Below the pieces are notes generated by a model. The model did no database searches. It was given only the letters and a program-made list of their open reading frames with translations, and was not told where the DNA came from. The translations under genes and the position numbers were made by a program. A stretch of DNA of 64,000 nucleotides from Anaspis maculata. Its lineage: Eukaryota > Arthropoda > Insecta > Coleoptera > Scraptiidae. The stretch's first letter is position 1; each line of letters opens with the position of its first letter. Below are positions 21,240 through 32,455 of the stretch, in pieces. Location of the stretch: contig OX421963.1 of the NCBI GenBank assembly GCA_949128115.1, positions 2,666,001-2,730,000 on the forward strand. Direction: 5' to 3'.

Positions 21240-24040
21240 TACGCAAAAACCTTGGACTTCTTATCGCGAAATTTGTATTCTTATCATGTTAAACTTCCGA
21301 CTTAAAACGAGAAAACCTTGAATTCCAACTCGAAATTTCAATTTCAAAATTGACAAACTTCGACTTTTATTGCACAATTTTGACTTTAAACACGAAATTG
21401 TTCTATTATCTCGAAAATTCCACTTTGCACTCAAAATTTTGACTTTGATCATGGAAATTAAGAGTTTCAACGCGGAAGATCGAACGTCTAGACTTCTATT
21501 GCGAAATTTTGACTTTAAACCGAAAAACTGAAATTAAAACTTCAAAGTAGTGATTTTAAAAACTTCGAGCTTTATCTTAGAGTTTACACTTAAAAACCAA
21601 CAAATTTCGACTTTCGATGCGAAACTTTGACTTTCAACAAGAAAAACTTCGACTGTCAATTCTCAAAATTTCTTAAAACTACGACTTTTAACAAGAAAAC
21701 TTCGACTTCAAAAACGAAAAATCTTTCGACTTTTATCATTTAGGAAACTTGAATTCTTACTTCGCAATATTGACTTTGAACATGATAATCTTCAATTTCA
21801 AGATCGAAATTTCATTTTAAAAACGAAATCTCGACTTCAAACACGGATGACTTCGATTTTGATCTTGACATTCCGACTCCAACCACGGAACTTCGACTTC
21901 ACACGAAAACCTTGGACTTTACATCTCGAAATTTCAAATTTTATCACGTAAAACCTCCGACTTCAAACAAGAGTTCTTCTGCTTTTATTGCTTATTTTGA
22001 CTTGAAACATGGCAAGCTTGACTTACTTAGATCTTCTAGAAAATTTGGCTCAAACAAGTGATTTTGACTTCGAACATGAAAACTTCGACTTTAATCTGAA
22101 GACTGACTTCAAACACAAATTATTTAGACTTGGAACAGTAATTTGATAGTTATTTCTCTTGATATTTTTAAAATTATTCCAACAGGTTCAAAATCATTCT
22201 GTCAGTTTTGGAGTTATTCTGAAATTTTTTAAACTATTTTGGCATTGAACACGGAGGATGTAACACAAAAGACTTCGACTTTATCTCGAAACTTCGACTT
22301 CAAATGGAAAAATGTTCACTTTTATCTTGAATTCTGGACTTTGAATACAAAAAACTTCACGACTTCACCTTAAAATGTTCGCTTCAAACATAAGAATTCC
22401 GATTTCAATCTCGGAATGTTGGCTTTGAAAACGAAATTTTGACTTCAAACACAAAATATTTCAACTTTGATCCCAAAATTTCGAGTTTTGACTTGAAATT
22501 TTAACTTAGAATACAAAACACTTCGACTCTGAACACGAAAGATCCAAGACGAAAAATTTCGACTTCTAACTCGGAATTTCGACCTCAGATGAAAAAACTT
22601 TATACGTGCATCACGAAATTTCGACTTCAATATTGAATTGTAGAGTACGAATATAAAATATCGACTTCGAGCACAGAGGAAGATTTTGGCTTGGATCGCG
22701 ACTTGAAAAACGAAAAGCTCTTTCTTCAATCTGGAAACTTCGACTTTAAACACAAAAAATTTCGGCTTGAAACACGAAAAACCTCTAGTTTAAATCCGAA
22801 AAACTTCGAACTTCCATCTGGAAATTTTGAATTGGAACACGAGAAACTCTGATTTTCAACTTCACACTTCGACTTGAGAAACGACAAACAGCTTCGACTT
22901 TTATTGCGGAAATTTGATTATAAATACAAAAAACTTCCAACTTCAAACGGAGAAATTCTACTCCAAACAAGAAACTTTTTTTAATTTCCAAATTTCGACT
23001 CTAGACGCAAAAATCTTCGACTTTTATATCGAAAATCAGACTTTGGATACAACTTGATCCTGATATTTAGACTTCAAACACAAAAAAATCTTGGCTTTTG
23101 ACTTGAAGTTTCGACTTGGAAAACGACAAGCAACTTCGAGTCTTATTGCAAAAATGTGACTTTGAACAGGAAAAGCTTGACCTTGATTCTAAAATTTCGT
23201 CTTGATACACTTTCAACTTTGAACATGAACATGAGAATTTCGACTTCAAACAAAAGAAAGTTGAATTGTCCGTCGCCGCGACTCAACTTTGACTCTCAAG
23301 TCTCGAAATTTACACCTAAACGGTTCAACATGAAGAGCTTCGTCTTTTACTTCAAAATTTTTACATGAAATGAAAACATACAAACTTCCATTGTAATTTC
23401 AAAATGTCGACTTTGATCACAAAATTTCGATTTTGAACACGAAAGATTTCAACTTTGATCTCGCAACTTCGAATTGAAATAATAAAAAACTTCGACTCAA
23501 GTCGTGATTTCAACTTCAACTTGAAGTTTCAACTTGGAAAAAGTCAAACAACTTCGACTTTTATTGCGAAAAGTTGACAATAAATACGAAGAACCCCGAC
23601 TTCAGACTGAAAAATTCTACTTGAAATAAAAAACTTTGACTTCAGACGCAAAAACCTTCAACTTTATCTTGAAATTCTGACTTCGAATACGGAAAACTTT
23701 GACTTTAATCTGAAAACTTTGACTTCGAACAGAAAATCTGGACTTTGAATACGAAGAACTCCGACTTTCAACTTCAATTTTCGACTTGAAGAAAAGACAA
23801 ACACTATACTTCAAACATGAAAATTCTACTCAAACAAAAAAAATCTTCATTTCCTTTGAAATTTCGACTTCGGGCGCAAAAGTGTTCGACTTTGATCTCG
23901 AAATTTTGACTCGAAAAACATGACCTTAATATCGATACAAACACGAAATTTCGACTATGAACATGAAAGTTTTGACTTGAAACAAAAAAGTTGAGTTTTG
24001 GTCCGACTGTTGGACCCATCGTTGACTCTTTATGTTCCAA
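21240..24040. repeat. Long degenerate minisatellite, reverse orientation
   Basis: About 2.8 kb of imperfect units based on GAAATTTCGACTTCAAAC and AACTTCGACTTTTAT, the reverse complement of the 11560-13330 array. Interrupted near 22150-22250 by an AAATTATTCC-type repeat. Reading frames inside (for example 22445-22753) encode monotonous F/S/K/V-rich peptides and are rejected as genes. Confidence 0.9.
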
Positions 24041-24800
24041 AAATTCGACCTAAACCACGAATAATTTTGAAAAGCTAAGAAATTGCCAAAAAAATCCAAA
24101 ATATGTAGTTTTAAAAATGTTGAAATAGCTTCAAAACTATCAAAATGATTTTAAACATGTCAAAACATTCAAAAATGTCAAATTACTCATATTTCAAAGA
24201 TTTGGATGTCAGAATGATTTGAAAAAAAAAATGTTGAAATGATTCCGAAAAAACGTCCAAGAAAAATCCACAAAAAATGTCTTTAGACGAAGTTTTCGCA
24301 TTGGATCTTCCATGTCCAAAGTCAGACTTCTTGGTGTTGAAGGTCGAAGGTCGTGCTGAGATAACAAACCAGCACTTACGCGATCACTGAGCAACAGTTT
24401 TAATATAGTTACCATGGATTGGAAGTTAACTATGGTTTAGATAACTATAAGATAACCCCAACCGATGAACAACCGGCCCTAAGTTGACTCAACGGATCGT
24501 GACAATTTACCAGTCACCTTGTTAGTTCGCCATTTAGCTCAACACTCCATTATTACATAAGTTTTAGTCAGTTACTCAGTTTGTCAACTCAAGAATTCGT
24601 TTATTCGTTATATCGTTCTTCTACAAGCTAATTACCTAATCAATTTTTAGTTTGTTTCATATTTTTCAAGAATCGTTAAATTCGTGAGCTTCTTAACCGT
24701 TAGTTCGCTGATTACTTGCTTTGTAATTTAGCGATCCGTTAGCTAGTTCGTTAGCCAACTGAACCAATGAGTTAACTCAGATTTACACGTACGACTTGAG
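24041..24800. repeat. Degenerate simple repeats
   Basis: 24060-24260 consists of loose CAAAAATGT/AAATGATTT units. 24480-24780 has repeated GTTAGTTCG/AACTCA words. No gene or RNA recognised. Confidence 0.45.
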
Positions 24801-24802
24801 TA

Positions 24803-25153
24803 TAGGTCGCGGGAACAAAAATGGCGGGCTAAAGATGGGTATATGGTATAATGTTATTTTCACTAATACTTGTGAATACAGTTTTCTTTATCTGTAATAA
24901 ATTTTATAGATGATTTATTGAACAATTGCCACTTTATAAAAAAAAAATAGTGCTAAACTCAAGATTTGTTTGAGTAATGTTTTCAAAAAAACATATCTCT
25001 ACAGCGGTACCTTGGCACCCTATCTGCGCTTGCGCGAGCGTTCTATGTCAATTCAACGTCGAAAAGGATGCGCATTGCGCAGTTGCCACGTCAGGCATAC
25101 TTGCAACATTGCCATAGCGGGTGCCAAGGTGGCGGTTATGTTCCCGCGACCTA
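24803..25153. mobile_element. Foldback MITE flanked by TA
   Basis: Ends TAGGTCGCGGGAACAAAAAT and ATGTTCCCGCGACCTA are each flanked by TA. An inner pair is ATGGCGGGCT against GCGGGTGCCAAGGTGGCGG. The interior contains a GC-rich GTGCCAAGG/TTGGCACCC pair. Confidence 0.8.
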
Positions 25154-25154
25154 T

Positions 25155-25780
25155 AGGTATGAGTCGTGAGAGAATCTGCAGCCGCTTGAGTAACCCAATC
25201 AATAGCGTTGTATTGGTACACCTTGTGCCTGCTTCCATACGATTTTCATCGCGAGAAATTTGAATTTGCCGAGCATTTTTGCCAGTACCATGGAGTTCAG
25301 GCATATTTTGGATAACGATGTATGTATAAGCTTCAGTGACATACCTGACGCTTGTTGCTAGTATTTTACCTAGTAGATTCTGCTGTGCTTACCTGAAACA
25401 AAAACCAAAAATCAGTATCATAATGGATATCAGTGCACAATTATTATTATTATTATCATCAACAGATACGAGAAAAAATCGGCATGAAACATTTTTTGTA
25501 GACAATTTTATAAGCCTGGTATTTTATGAAACCTAATTAAATATCTCTGATGGTTAGAGCAATAATATAAGCAGAAAACTGGATCGAAGGACCATTTTTC
25601 CAAGATGGCGGCTCAAGCTCGATAGGTAGAGTGGGGACTTTTAGTACGTTCATCAGTACACTTTACCGGACATTACTGTCAAATTTCCAAAACTCCGACA
25701 GTTTTTTCTCTCCAGCTTTCTTCATTTGACTGGCCTATTGGCTCCCTGAGTCAGTACCAATAACAGCATTTGTGACACGA
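25155..25780. other. Unannotated stretch
   Basis: A minus-strand frame (about 25385 down to 25160) is open and non-repetitive but has no recognised motif and no start at a convincing position. (TTA)n at about 25441-25460. The sequence next to 25780 duplicates GTCAGTACCAA. Confidence 0.4.
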
Positions 25781-25782
25781 GC

Positions 25783-26262
25783 CGGTCAGTACCAACTTTG
25801 GCGCGTTCCTTTCGGATTAACAAACGCTCCGGCCGTTTTTCGAATACGCTCAATTAGTGTGACGTCAAAACGTGGGTTTCGTATGAAAACAACGAACACG
25901 TAAGTTGGCAACACTTCTTGTCAAAGTGGCAGCCAGTGGAATATTTGCGGATCACTATAGATACAACGACCTTCCTGTAGGGTGTTCCGTAACCAAAAAG
26001 GCCTACGAGGGTGGGATAATGCTGGTTGAATACATTTTACGTTTTATTTGACAGCTGCAGTGGAGGATGTGAAAAGGGGGGAGGGTGGAAATCAGGAGTG
26101 ACAGTGAGTTCTGCCAACCTAGCAGAGATTGTTTTCATACAAAACTCAACTTTTGACGTCACCAGTAATTGACCGTGTATTTGGACGACGTCCTGATCCC
26201 GGCCAACACAATTGATGATGCTTTAGGTATACTCCGACAGGTTCTGGAAAAGTTCCAAGTCC
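25783..26262 (+). pseudogene. Ty3/gypsy reverse transcriptase fragment
   Basis: Reads YQLWRVPFGLTNAPAVF up to 25856 and, after an insertion, VYLDDVLIPANTIDDALGIL and RQVLEKFQ to 26262. These are RT motif B' (F(G)LxNAPxxF) and the catalytic YxDD box of Ty3/gypsy polymerases. The 25-30 residues normally between them are missing and the frame is shifted, so it was already defective beyond the MITE. It is a different lineage from the 32-36 kb element. The flanking protease, RNase H and integrase are absent. Confidence 0.85.
25856..26164. mobile_element. MITE inserted in the gypsy RT fragment
   Basis: Ends AGTGTGACGTCAAAACG and TTTTGACGTCACCAGT form an imperfect inverted repeat that continues with GTATGAAAACAA and its complement. 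The flanking AATT on each side fits a 4 bp target duplication. It separates two halves of a recognisable RT. Confidence 0.75.
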
Positions 26263-26307
26263 ATGGGTCGACTCTAAACTAGAAAAAATATTATTTTAAC
26301 GTTATAG

Positions 26308-26835
26308 GACGTTCTTGGACAACTGAGTTCCTGCCCCTCCAATCCACTTTCCTAGATCATTTCGCAGACATTTGGATTCCATTGGTTGAAGGCGGGGGGC
26401 TGAGTTTCACTGAAGCGTGTACTCCACGAGATCGTATTCTGGTCACTACAGTTAAAAAATGGATGAATCCCTATAACAGATATCGCAACCATTTGATACC
26501 GTGGTTCTTGTTTGACGTGTTGGACGAGGACCAAAGCAGACCAAAGAAACAAGATCCTCGGACTTGGACAGACGTTTCTCATAGATTTTTCCATCTTCAA
26601 AAACTTTTTTCTGGACATTTTCCGTCATTGGCCTTGGCAAGACGAAGCCTTCGAGTGTGTCCGCAAACAAGAAACGCTGAGTAACGAAGATGTGCGTATT
26701 TTGTCAAAGATTGTAGGCCATTACAAATCAAAGCAAAACGCGGTGTTGATGAAGACAGGAATAATTCGCTGAATACTTCTTTCTATGCGAAAGTGAAATT
26801 ATTTCATGAGCGCCTTCAATCGAGGGGAAAGGAAA
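26308..26835 (+). pseudogene. Truncated, frameshifted third copy of the unrecognised gene family
   Basis: Matches the second half of the 338/345-aa proteins: RRSWTTEFLPLQSTFLDHF, KKWMN, HLIPWFLFDVLDEDQ, then in another frame RNKILGLGQTFLID, FRHWPWQDEAFE, LMKTGI. A 10 bp slippage duplication (CCAAAGCAGA then CCAAAG, near 26530) breaks the frame after DEDQ. A 1 bp loss near 26763 shifts it again and creates a stop. The first ~135 codons are missing; the junction at 26308 follows TTATAG, so loss at an exon border is possible. It follows directly on the gypsy RT fragment. Confidence 0.85.
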
Positions 26836-26859
26836 GAAAATTAGATTTATTGTAAAATG

Positions 26860-26865
26860 AATAAA
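26860..26865 (+). terminator. Polyadenylation signal after the broken gene copy
   Basis: AATAAATGT about 25 bp after the end of homology. The intact paralogue has the same AATAAATGT at 45542. This supports a shared 3' end. Confidence 0.5.
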
Positions 26866-26967
26866 TGTACTATTTTTTTATATAGTATTATACAGTTTAG
26901 GTTTTTGCTTTTTATATTCTCTTTTTATGTATGTACATGTATAATTCAAACATTTTATAATAAATGT

Positions 26968-27303
26968 TGTGGTGATCGGCCAAGCATAAAAGTAAAATAG
27001 TTAAGTCAAGTCAAGTTAAGTAAGTGTATTTGTTACGAATCTAGTTTAATTAAGCGGTGAAATGAAAAATCAGACAATAAGATTCACCGAAGCAAAAGAC
27101 TCATGTTTGTTCATATTTAAATAAATAAAATAAAGGTCATTGTGATTTGAATTGTTGGTTTCTATGTGGGAAATGGATTAATTTGGTCCTCTCGTGGGTA
27201 GAACCAAGGTTTGTCAAAAAAGAAAGGGATAAACTAATTAACGAGAAACAAAAAGGGTTGAAATACACAACTTAGGAGGGTTAAACGGGGGGCAATCGTC
27301 ACA
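26968..27303 (+). repeat. LTR (probable BEL/Pao-like 5' LTR)
   Basis: Begins TGTGGTGATC and ends AATCGTCACA, a short inverted end of TG...CA type. It contains AATAAA-type signals near 27120 and is followed at once by a primer-binding-site-like sequence. No second LTR and no gag or pol follow; the leader is interrupted at 27358 by a foldback. The left edge is inferred from the inverted end only. Confidence 0.55.
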
Positions 27304-27304
27304 T

Positions 27305-27322
27305 TGGTGCCGTGACCAGGAT
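27305..27322 (+). other. Primer-binding site of the LTR element
   Basis: TGGTGCCGTGACCAGGAT starts with the TGG that pairs with the CCA end of a tRNA, one base after the LTR. TTGGTGCCG-type primer sites are common in arthropod BEL/Pao elements. The primer tRNA cannot be named with confidence. Confidence 0.6.
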
Positions 27323-28257
27323 TGCGAGATGGTGAAAGAGACCCAATCAATCCAAATTAGTCCAGGAATTTTAGAAAAAATAACGAACAAAAATGGAAGC
27401 GATCCGGATTTTTGTATATAAGCTCAGTTAAGCATGTAGTTGACCATAGTAAAAGTCCTCAAGAATCCGGTGTGAGCTTCGGCCGTTGTGGCCTCGAGAA
27501 GAACTTGAGAATCAGTTTTTCGCGTATATCTCGTGAACAATGGCACCTAGGAAGAAAGTGTTCGGGAAGAAATTGTTGAAAATTTTATTGTCTATAAGAA
27601 AGGTCCTTACACATTCCATCGTCAGTCCACTCCTTCTTTGTCAAAACACAAGAAAATTAAAATAATCCAGATGCTCGATGCTAAATAGTCCGGTGGATTA
27701 GCGCCAAAAAATGCCTAAACTATGCATTTTGTGATAAAGCAAGGGGCTTCTGGATTTACGTCCTTGAGATTCAACTTGACAATTCCAGAATAGGCGCCAA
27801 CGAGTTTAGTGTGGCAGGCGACCTCAGGAGCCATCCGTAAGTATGGAAGAACAAAAATTTCGTTGCTGTTATTTAAAAGCTCGAAAACGATCACAAATAA
27901 TTGATTTGTATCGTGTTGCAGCCTTTCTTGTTGGAAGCAGTCCTATTTGTGTTGCTTGTGGAGTTAGTATGGAAATCAAGCAGGTTGATGGCGTGTTCTT
28001 GAGGAAGAATTGATTTTTCTTTTGGTTTGATAAATCAGTGAGCATTTTACACATTTTGCGACACTTTAATTTTGATTTCTATTCTTGTTCATTGGCAATC
28101 ATTAATTCCATAATATACAGGGTGTTCCGCGTCATTACAACTCTTTTCTTGGGGCCTTTCTCTTTGCAATGATCTCAAAAAAAAAACTTTCCATAGTCAA
28201 TTCTCATGAAGATTCCAAAATATTAGTTAGCTATCTATAATTTTTTGCCTCTTTTCA

Positions 28258-28345
28258 TGTACAGGGTGTTACAGATTGTTTACAGCCTGTAGGTAACAGG
28301 GTGTTACAGATTGTTCACAGCCTCCAGGTAGGCTATTACATATAC
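28258..28345. repeat. Two-unit tandem repeat
   Basis: ACAGGGTGTTACAGATTGTT occurs twice 45 bp apart, each followed by CACAGCCT/TACAGCCT and AGGTA. A related ACAGGGTGTTCC lies at about 28119. Confidence 0.7.
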
Positions 28346-28364
28346 CTAATACCTTGGGGGTGCT

Positions 28365-28645
28365 ATTTGATGTGGATGTGATGATGACTCATGTGCACTA
28401 TAAGGATGTGCTCAACGTATCCATGTGCACCATGGAGATGTGCTCAATGTATTCATGGGGATGTGACTATGGTTGGTTGGGCATATCCTCCTGTATTTTG
28501 AGCATATCCTCATGACGCACATGGGAACGTTGAGCACATCTGAATGATGCACATAATGGGAACGTTGAGCACATCTTCATGGTGCACATGGTTGCATTAG
28601 GCACATCCCCATGGTAAGCAATGCCATGGGGCACATATGTGTTTC
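28365..28645. repeat. Minisatellite (ATGTGCTCAACGT / CATGGTGCAC)
   Basis: Irregular units of GAGCACATCT, CATGGTGCACATG and their complements; the first half (to about 28450) is on one strand and the second half (from about 28500) on the other, so the array is itself inverted. Confidence 0.65.
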
Positions 28646-30594
28646 AAAATGTGCCCATGGGCACTTTTCTACCAGGGTTCCCCAGGCTAGCCAGGCTCTT
28701 TCATCTTCAAAGTTTGAAGGGCCCCCATTCGCCTCCTTATTGACGAAATGTCAGGTGCTGCGGGTCAAATCATGTTTATTGGTATAAGGTTCGCACATAA
28801 AAAAAATCGTTGCCCTAATCCAAAATGCAGTATCGATGTACCCTTGGATCGCATCACGCGGTATCTCGATTCGGAAAAAAAATCAGGGAAAATATCAAAG
28901 TTTTCACTGCAGGTTTATTAATTTTCGAATACATCTGGAATCGAAATTGTAGAATATTGTATTAATCACAGGTCTCTTAATGATGAAAAACATACACTGG
29001 ATATGTCTTTTGTTTTCACAAGATGATTAGAAGGATTTGTTCCGGAAGTTATTTTATGTCAACTTACAACACTGTAATTGACGCACTTTCACACGAAAAG
29101 TCATATTGTGCATGCGATACAGCTTCGATATCATGTTTGTTGCTTTTACAAGGAGGAAAAATTCTTCCTCCGCAAGACAAAGTTAAAAACCGTACAATAG
29201 AGCCTCTATTTATGACGCAACACGTTTTTATAGTGAAGCATGCATCACTTATCAGGTGCCGTGTTGACGCAAAACTACCCTCGCGACCAGACACTTCTAT
29301 GAGCTTGTAAAGATGAGAAGCATATCTAATGCATCTTTTTCAATTGAAGAAAAGTTTAAAGTAACTGAATATGCAAGAATAAATGGAATGCCTGTGGCGA
29401 GGAGTAAAAACCATGGGGTTGAAGTTGAATATCAAAAAAGCGTGTTTTTTCACATCAACTTGTTCAAACATGTTTTTAACGTAATTTGAACACTTTATTC
29501 GAACTCAGAACGTCAATTTTAGTCGAAAATGATACCAAACTTCTTCATATTCATTCAGGATTGATGAAAACCATAAATCGCCTTCAAAGACAAAAATGCC
29601 TTCTCCTCAGCCCCCTTACGTGATAAGCATCGACATATTTTGTCAATTCCTCCCCATAGGGTATCAGCGCATCGAAGTATCATGTATTTGAGTGCCTTCG
29701 AGGAACATGGAAAATTTTGGTTCTTTTACAGCTCTGGATGGCTCCTGAGGTCACCTGCCACACCAAACTCGTTGGCGCCATTTCTGGAATTGTCAAGTTC
29801 AGCCTCAAGAAGGTAAATCCAGAAGCCCTTTGCTTTATCACAAAATGCATAGTTTAGGCGCTAATCCACCGGACTAAAAGACTGTATGGACCTTGAGTTT
29901 TATGATGGCGGGGTGCCACTTGGTAGAGGTGTTGTTCGATCTATTCTGTTTTGACTGAAACTATTTGCCATCAATACCAACTATGCCGGCGGCATATACA
30001 GGGTGGAATAAAAATAAAAAGTTGACGAAATATACCTCAAGAACCAAAATAGGTGAAGACATATAAATCGCCAGAAATATTTCTCATTTTATGGTCATGA
30101 AGTCGTCGTAAATTTGGATCAAATATGCTAAGTCGTTTCTGACATATCTTCAGAAGACTGAAGTCGTTACGAAAAAAAACTAGATTTCCGTATATCAGTA
30201 ATTCTTCAGATATTGAATCGAGACTTGGTGTTTTGAATCGAAACAATGATGAATAACATTTAAAATTAAATAATAGTGAAAAACACTCTCTAGGCCAACT
30301 ACTTTTAGAAAAAACACAGTAAACTTTTTTTCTGATGAGTAGACGAAAAAGTTTTTTTTTTTCGGTAACAACTTCAGTGTTTTGAAGATATTCCAAGAAC
30401 GGCTCAAGATATCTGATTCAAGATTACGACGACTTCATGACCATGAAATCAGAACTATTTATGGCGATTTACATGTCTTCACCTATTTTGGTTCTTGAGG
30501 AACAAATGTTCAACTTTTTATTTTTATTTCACCCTGTATATGCCGCCGGCATAGTTCGTATTGATGGCCTCAAGTTTCAATCAAGAAATAGTGG

Positions 30595-30935
30595 ATCAAC
30601 CAACACCTCTACGAGGTGGCACTCCGCCGTCATAAAACTCAAGGTCCATACAGTCTTCAGCATCGAGCATCTGGATTATTTTAATTTTCTTGTGTTTTGA
30701 CGAAGAAGGAGTGGACTGACGATGGAATGTGTGAGGACCTTTCTTATAGACAATTAAATTTTCAACAATTTCTTCCCAAGCACGTTCTTCCCAAGTGCCA
30801 TTGTTCACGAGATATACGCGAAAAACTGATCCTCAAGTTCTTCTCGAGGCCACAACGGCCGAAGCTCACACCGGATCCTTGAGAACTTTCACTATGTTAA
30901 ACTACATGCTTAACTGAGCTTATATACAAAACTCC
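30595..30935 (-). other. TATA-led short frame in a foldback arm
   Basis: Reading the minus strand there is a TATATAAG box at about 30924, then 110 bp later an open frame of about 70 codons (TWEERAWEEIVENLIVYKKG, HTFHRQSTPSSSKHKK, MLDAEDCMDLEFYDGG). It has no ATG at its start; the only local ATG opens a 14-codon frame. The same sequence, interrupted, is in the left arm (27420-27690 and 29876-29950). The peptide is unlike random translation but matches nothing I know. It could be an exon captured by the element. Confidence 0.3.
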
Positions 30936-30993
30936 GGCTGGCTCTCATTTTTGTTCGCTATTTGCGATTTTAACAGCTAAAATTCCTGGACTA

Positions 30994-31980
30994 ACGGATA
31001 GAACCGTTTTATTTTCTCCAAAGAAGTAAAGCCGTCTATTTGAAAATTTTACATTTCGACTCTTTCAACATTTGACTCTAGTTGCGTGTTTATTCAGCTT
31101 ACCATTAAGCCAACCATTTATAGAAATTTCGTTCAGAACATGTGAGAACAAAAAATAGAATATTCGATATTTGACATGCGCTCCTCCACCATTTACGTCA
31201 TCTATCATCTAAAATTTTGAAACTTTGGCCATGCACCAACACGGTATTTGTAGCCTATGCACACAGCTTACGATCACTACCAAGTGTGTAGAAATTGCTT
31301 CAGAAATAAGGATTCGCGGGAGGTTTTACAACTGCTGATTTATTGTGAATTTGGAAAAAATTACAAGTGGACCTTCCTTCAATTCACTATATTTTCACAG
31401 TGGAATGTGCGAATCAAGTAAATCTAGTCCCAAATTGCAAAAGAAAGCTGAATCTTCCAGAATCCACCATCAGTGTCGTTCTTTACGAAGTTTAGAAATC
31501 AAAAAAAAATTCTCGAAATACGACACATTTTTATTTGGGTTCGCCGCCGCCATCTTGATTTGTGATAATTTGACTATATTGACAATTGATTTTAGTAGAC
31601 GATTTAGTCAGCGAGCTTTTGACATAAAGTTTGTGGAAATCGGCCAAGAAACTAAAAAGTTGGAAAAAAATTATAAAACTCGTTTTATTTTTTTTTTCAC
31701 CTGGTATAACGTGAGTACTCAACATCTGACAGCACCATTCGATCCAGAATTGTTTTTTTGGTAGATTAGTACTTTTATTTGAGAAAAATCGCAAAAACTC
31801 CAAGAAATATCAGCGAACTGAAGAATTGACCAGCCGCCAACTTTGATGCGATATTGCTGGAAAATGTACCAGAAATCGCGAAAGCACCCGAGTGATTATT
31901 TGTCCTGGGATGATCCTCTAACGATTCCAAAAAAAAAATTTTGATTACATCGTTTTTCCTACAGAAGTACTGCTAGGGCC
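30994..31980. other. Unannotated stretch
   Basis: No recognisable gene. A plus-strand frame of 139 codons (31345-31764) and an overlapping minus frame have no motif. CGCCGCCATCTTGATTTGTG near 31545 resembles CCGCCATCTTG words in other repeats here. Confidence 0.4.
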
Positions 31981-32021
31981 TGGATTATAGTTCCGATCTG
32001 TGTTACGGACAGTTTCGTTAT

Positions 32022-32254
32022 TAGTGCAACTTTTTTTTTGTTCTGGATTCGTCATTCTTATTTTGCTCGATCTTGTTTGGAATTTTAATCAGGTGCGTTC
32101 TATTTCTGATAAGCCTTCTACCCGTGGTTTCTACCTCTACTACATAGGATCTTTTATAACCATTTCTTTCATTGACCACTGTTCCTTTCAACCACTTTCC
32201 TCCTCTACTGAAATTCTTAATTGAAACGCGATCTCCTTGATGAAGACGATTTAA
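32022..32254 (-). pseudogene. gypsy integrase C-terminal tail
   Basis: Reads LNRLHQGDRVSIKNFSRGGK, WLKGTVVNERNGYKRSYVV and RRLIRNRTHLIK, the C-terminal SH3-like fold (GDxVxIxN...W..GxV...Y.V) of gypsy integrases, ending in a Lys-rich stretch. It continues exactly from KTAKE on the other side of the MITE at 32257-32452. Confidence 0.85.
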
Positions 32255-32256
32255 TA

Positions 32257-32452
32257 GTACTTTTCATGACAATTTTGTGTTTCAGTGGACATGCGTAAGA
32301 TTTGACAGTTCGGGTCGGCAGAGTTGGCTAGCACCAGAGGTACAGGGTGGGGAGAATGATTACAGAGCTGTGCGAGTCTGGTAAGCGAAAGGTTGAATTT
32401 TGGCCGACCGGCAACGAACGTGAGCATGCGCTTTAGACCTGATGAAAACTAC
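32257..32452. mobile_element. MITE inserted in the gypsy integrase
   Basis: Imperfect inverted ends GTACTTTTCATGA and TGATGAAAACTAC, about 196 bp, TA at each side. The integrase reading resumes across it, although the junction leaves one extra base compared with a clean TA insertion. It contains ACAGGGTGGGGAGAATGATT internally. Confidence 0.75.
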
Positions 32453-32455
32453 TAT

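Larger units (their letters stand above)
27686..29875. mobile_element. 2.2 kb foldback nested in the left arm of 27360-30991
   Basis: Ends TAGTCCGGTGGATTAGCGCC and GGCGCTAATCCACCGGACTA, with arms of about 150 bp. The intact opposite arm reads GATGCTGAAGACTG where this arm reads GATGCTAAA, insert, AAAGACTG, giving a 3 bp duplication. The interior holds tandem repeats (28258-28640) and a non-repetitive 28700-29700 in which open frames on both strands (29023-29310) show no known motif. Confidence 0.85.
27360..30991. mobile_element. Foldback with TA duplication, split by a nested element
   Basis: Ends GTCCAGGAATTTTAG and CTAAAATTCCTGGAC, each flanked by TA. Removing the 27686-29875 insertion leaves two arms of about 720 bp that meet near 30272. 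Both arms carry GTATATAAGCTCAGTT, AGCTTCGGCCGTTGTGGCC and CATTCCATCGTCAGTCCACT. The inner part has TATACAGGGTG and its complement bordering GCCGCCGGCAT. The terminal part resembles 56310-56470 and possibly AAAATTCCTGGGCTAA at 55329. Confidence 0.9.

Noticed and set aside
22445..22753. 102-codon frame and similar ones in 11560-13330 and 21240-24040
   Set aside because: Translations of a degenerate minisatellite; composition changes with the repeat and frames are open on both strands.
31345..31764. 139-codon plus-strand frame
   Set aside because: AT-rich, overlapped by an antisense frame, without motif, splice context or conservation within the window.
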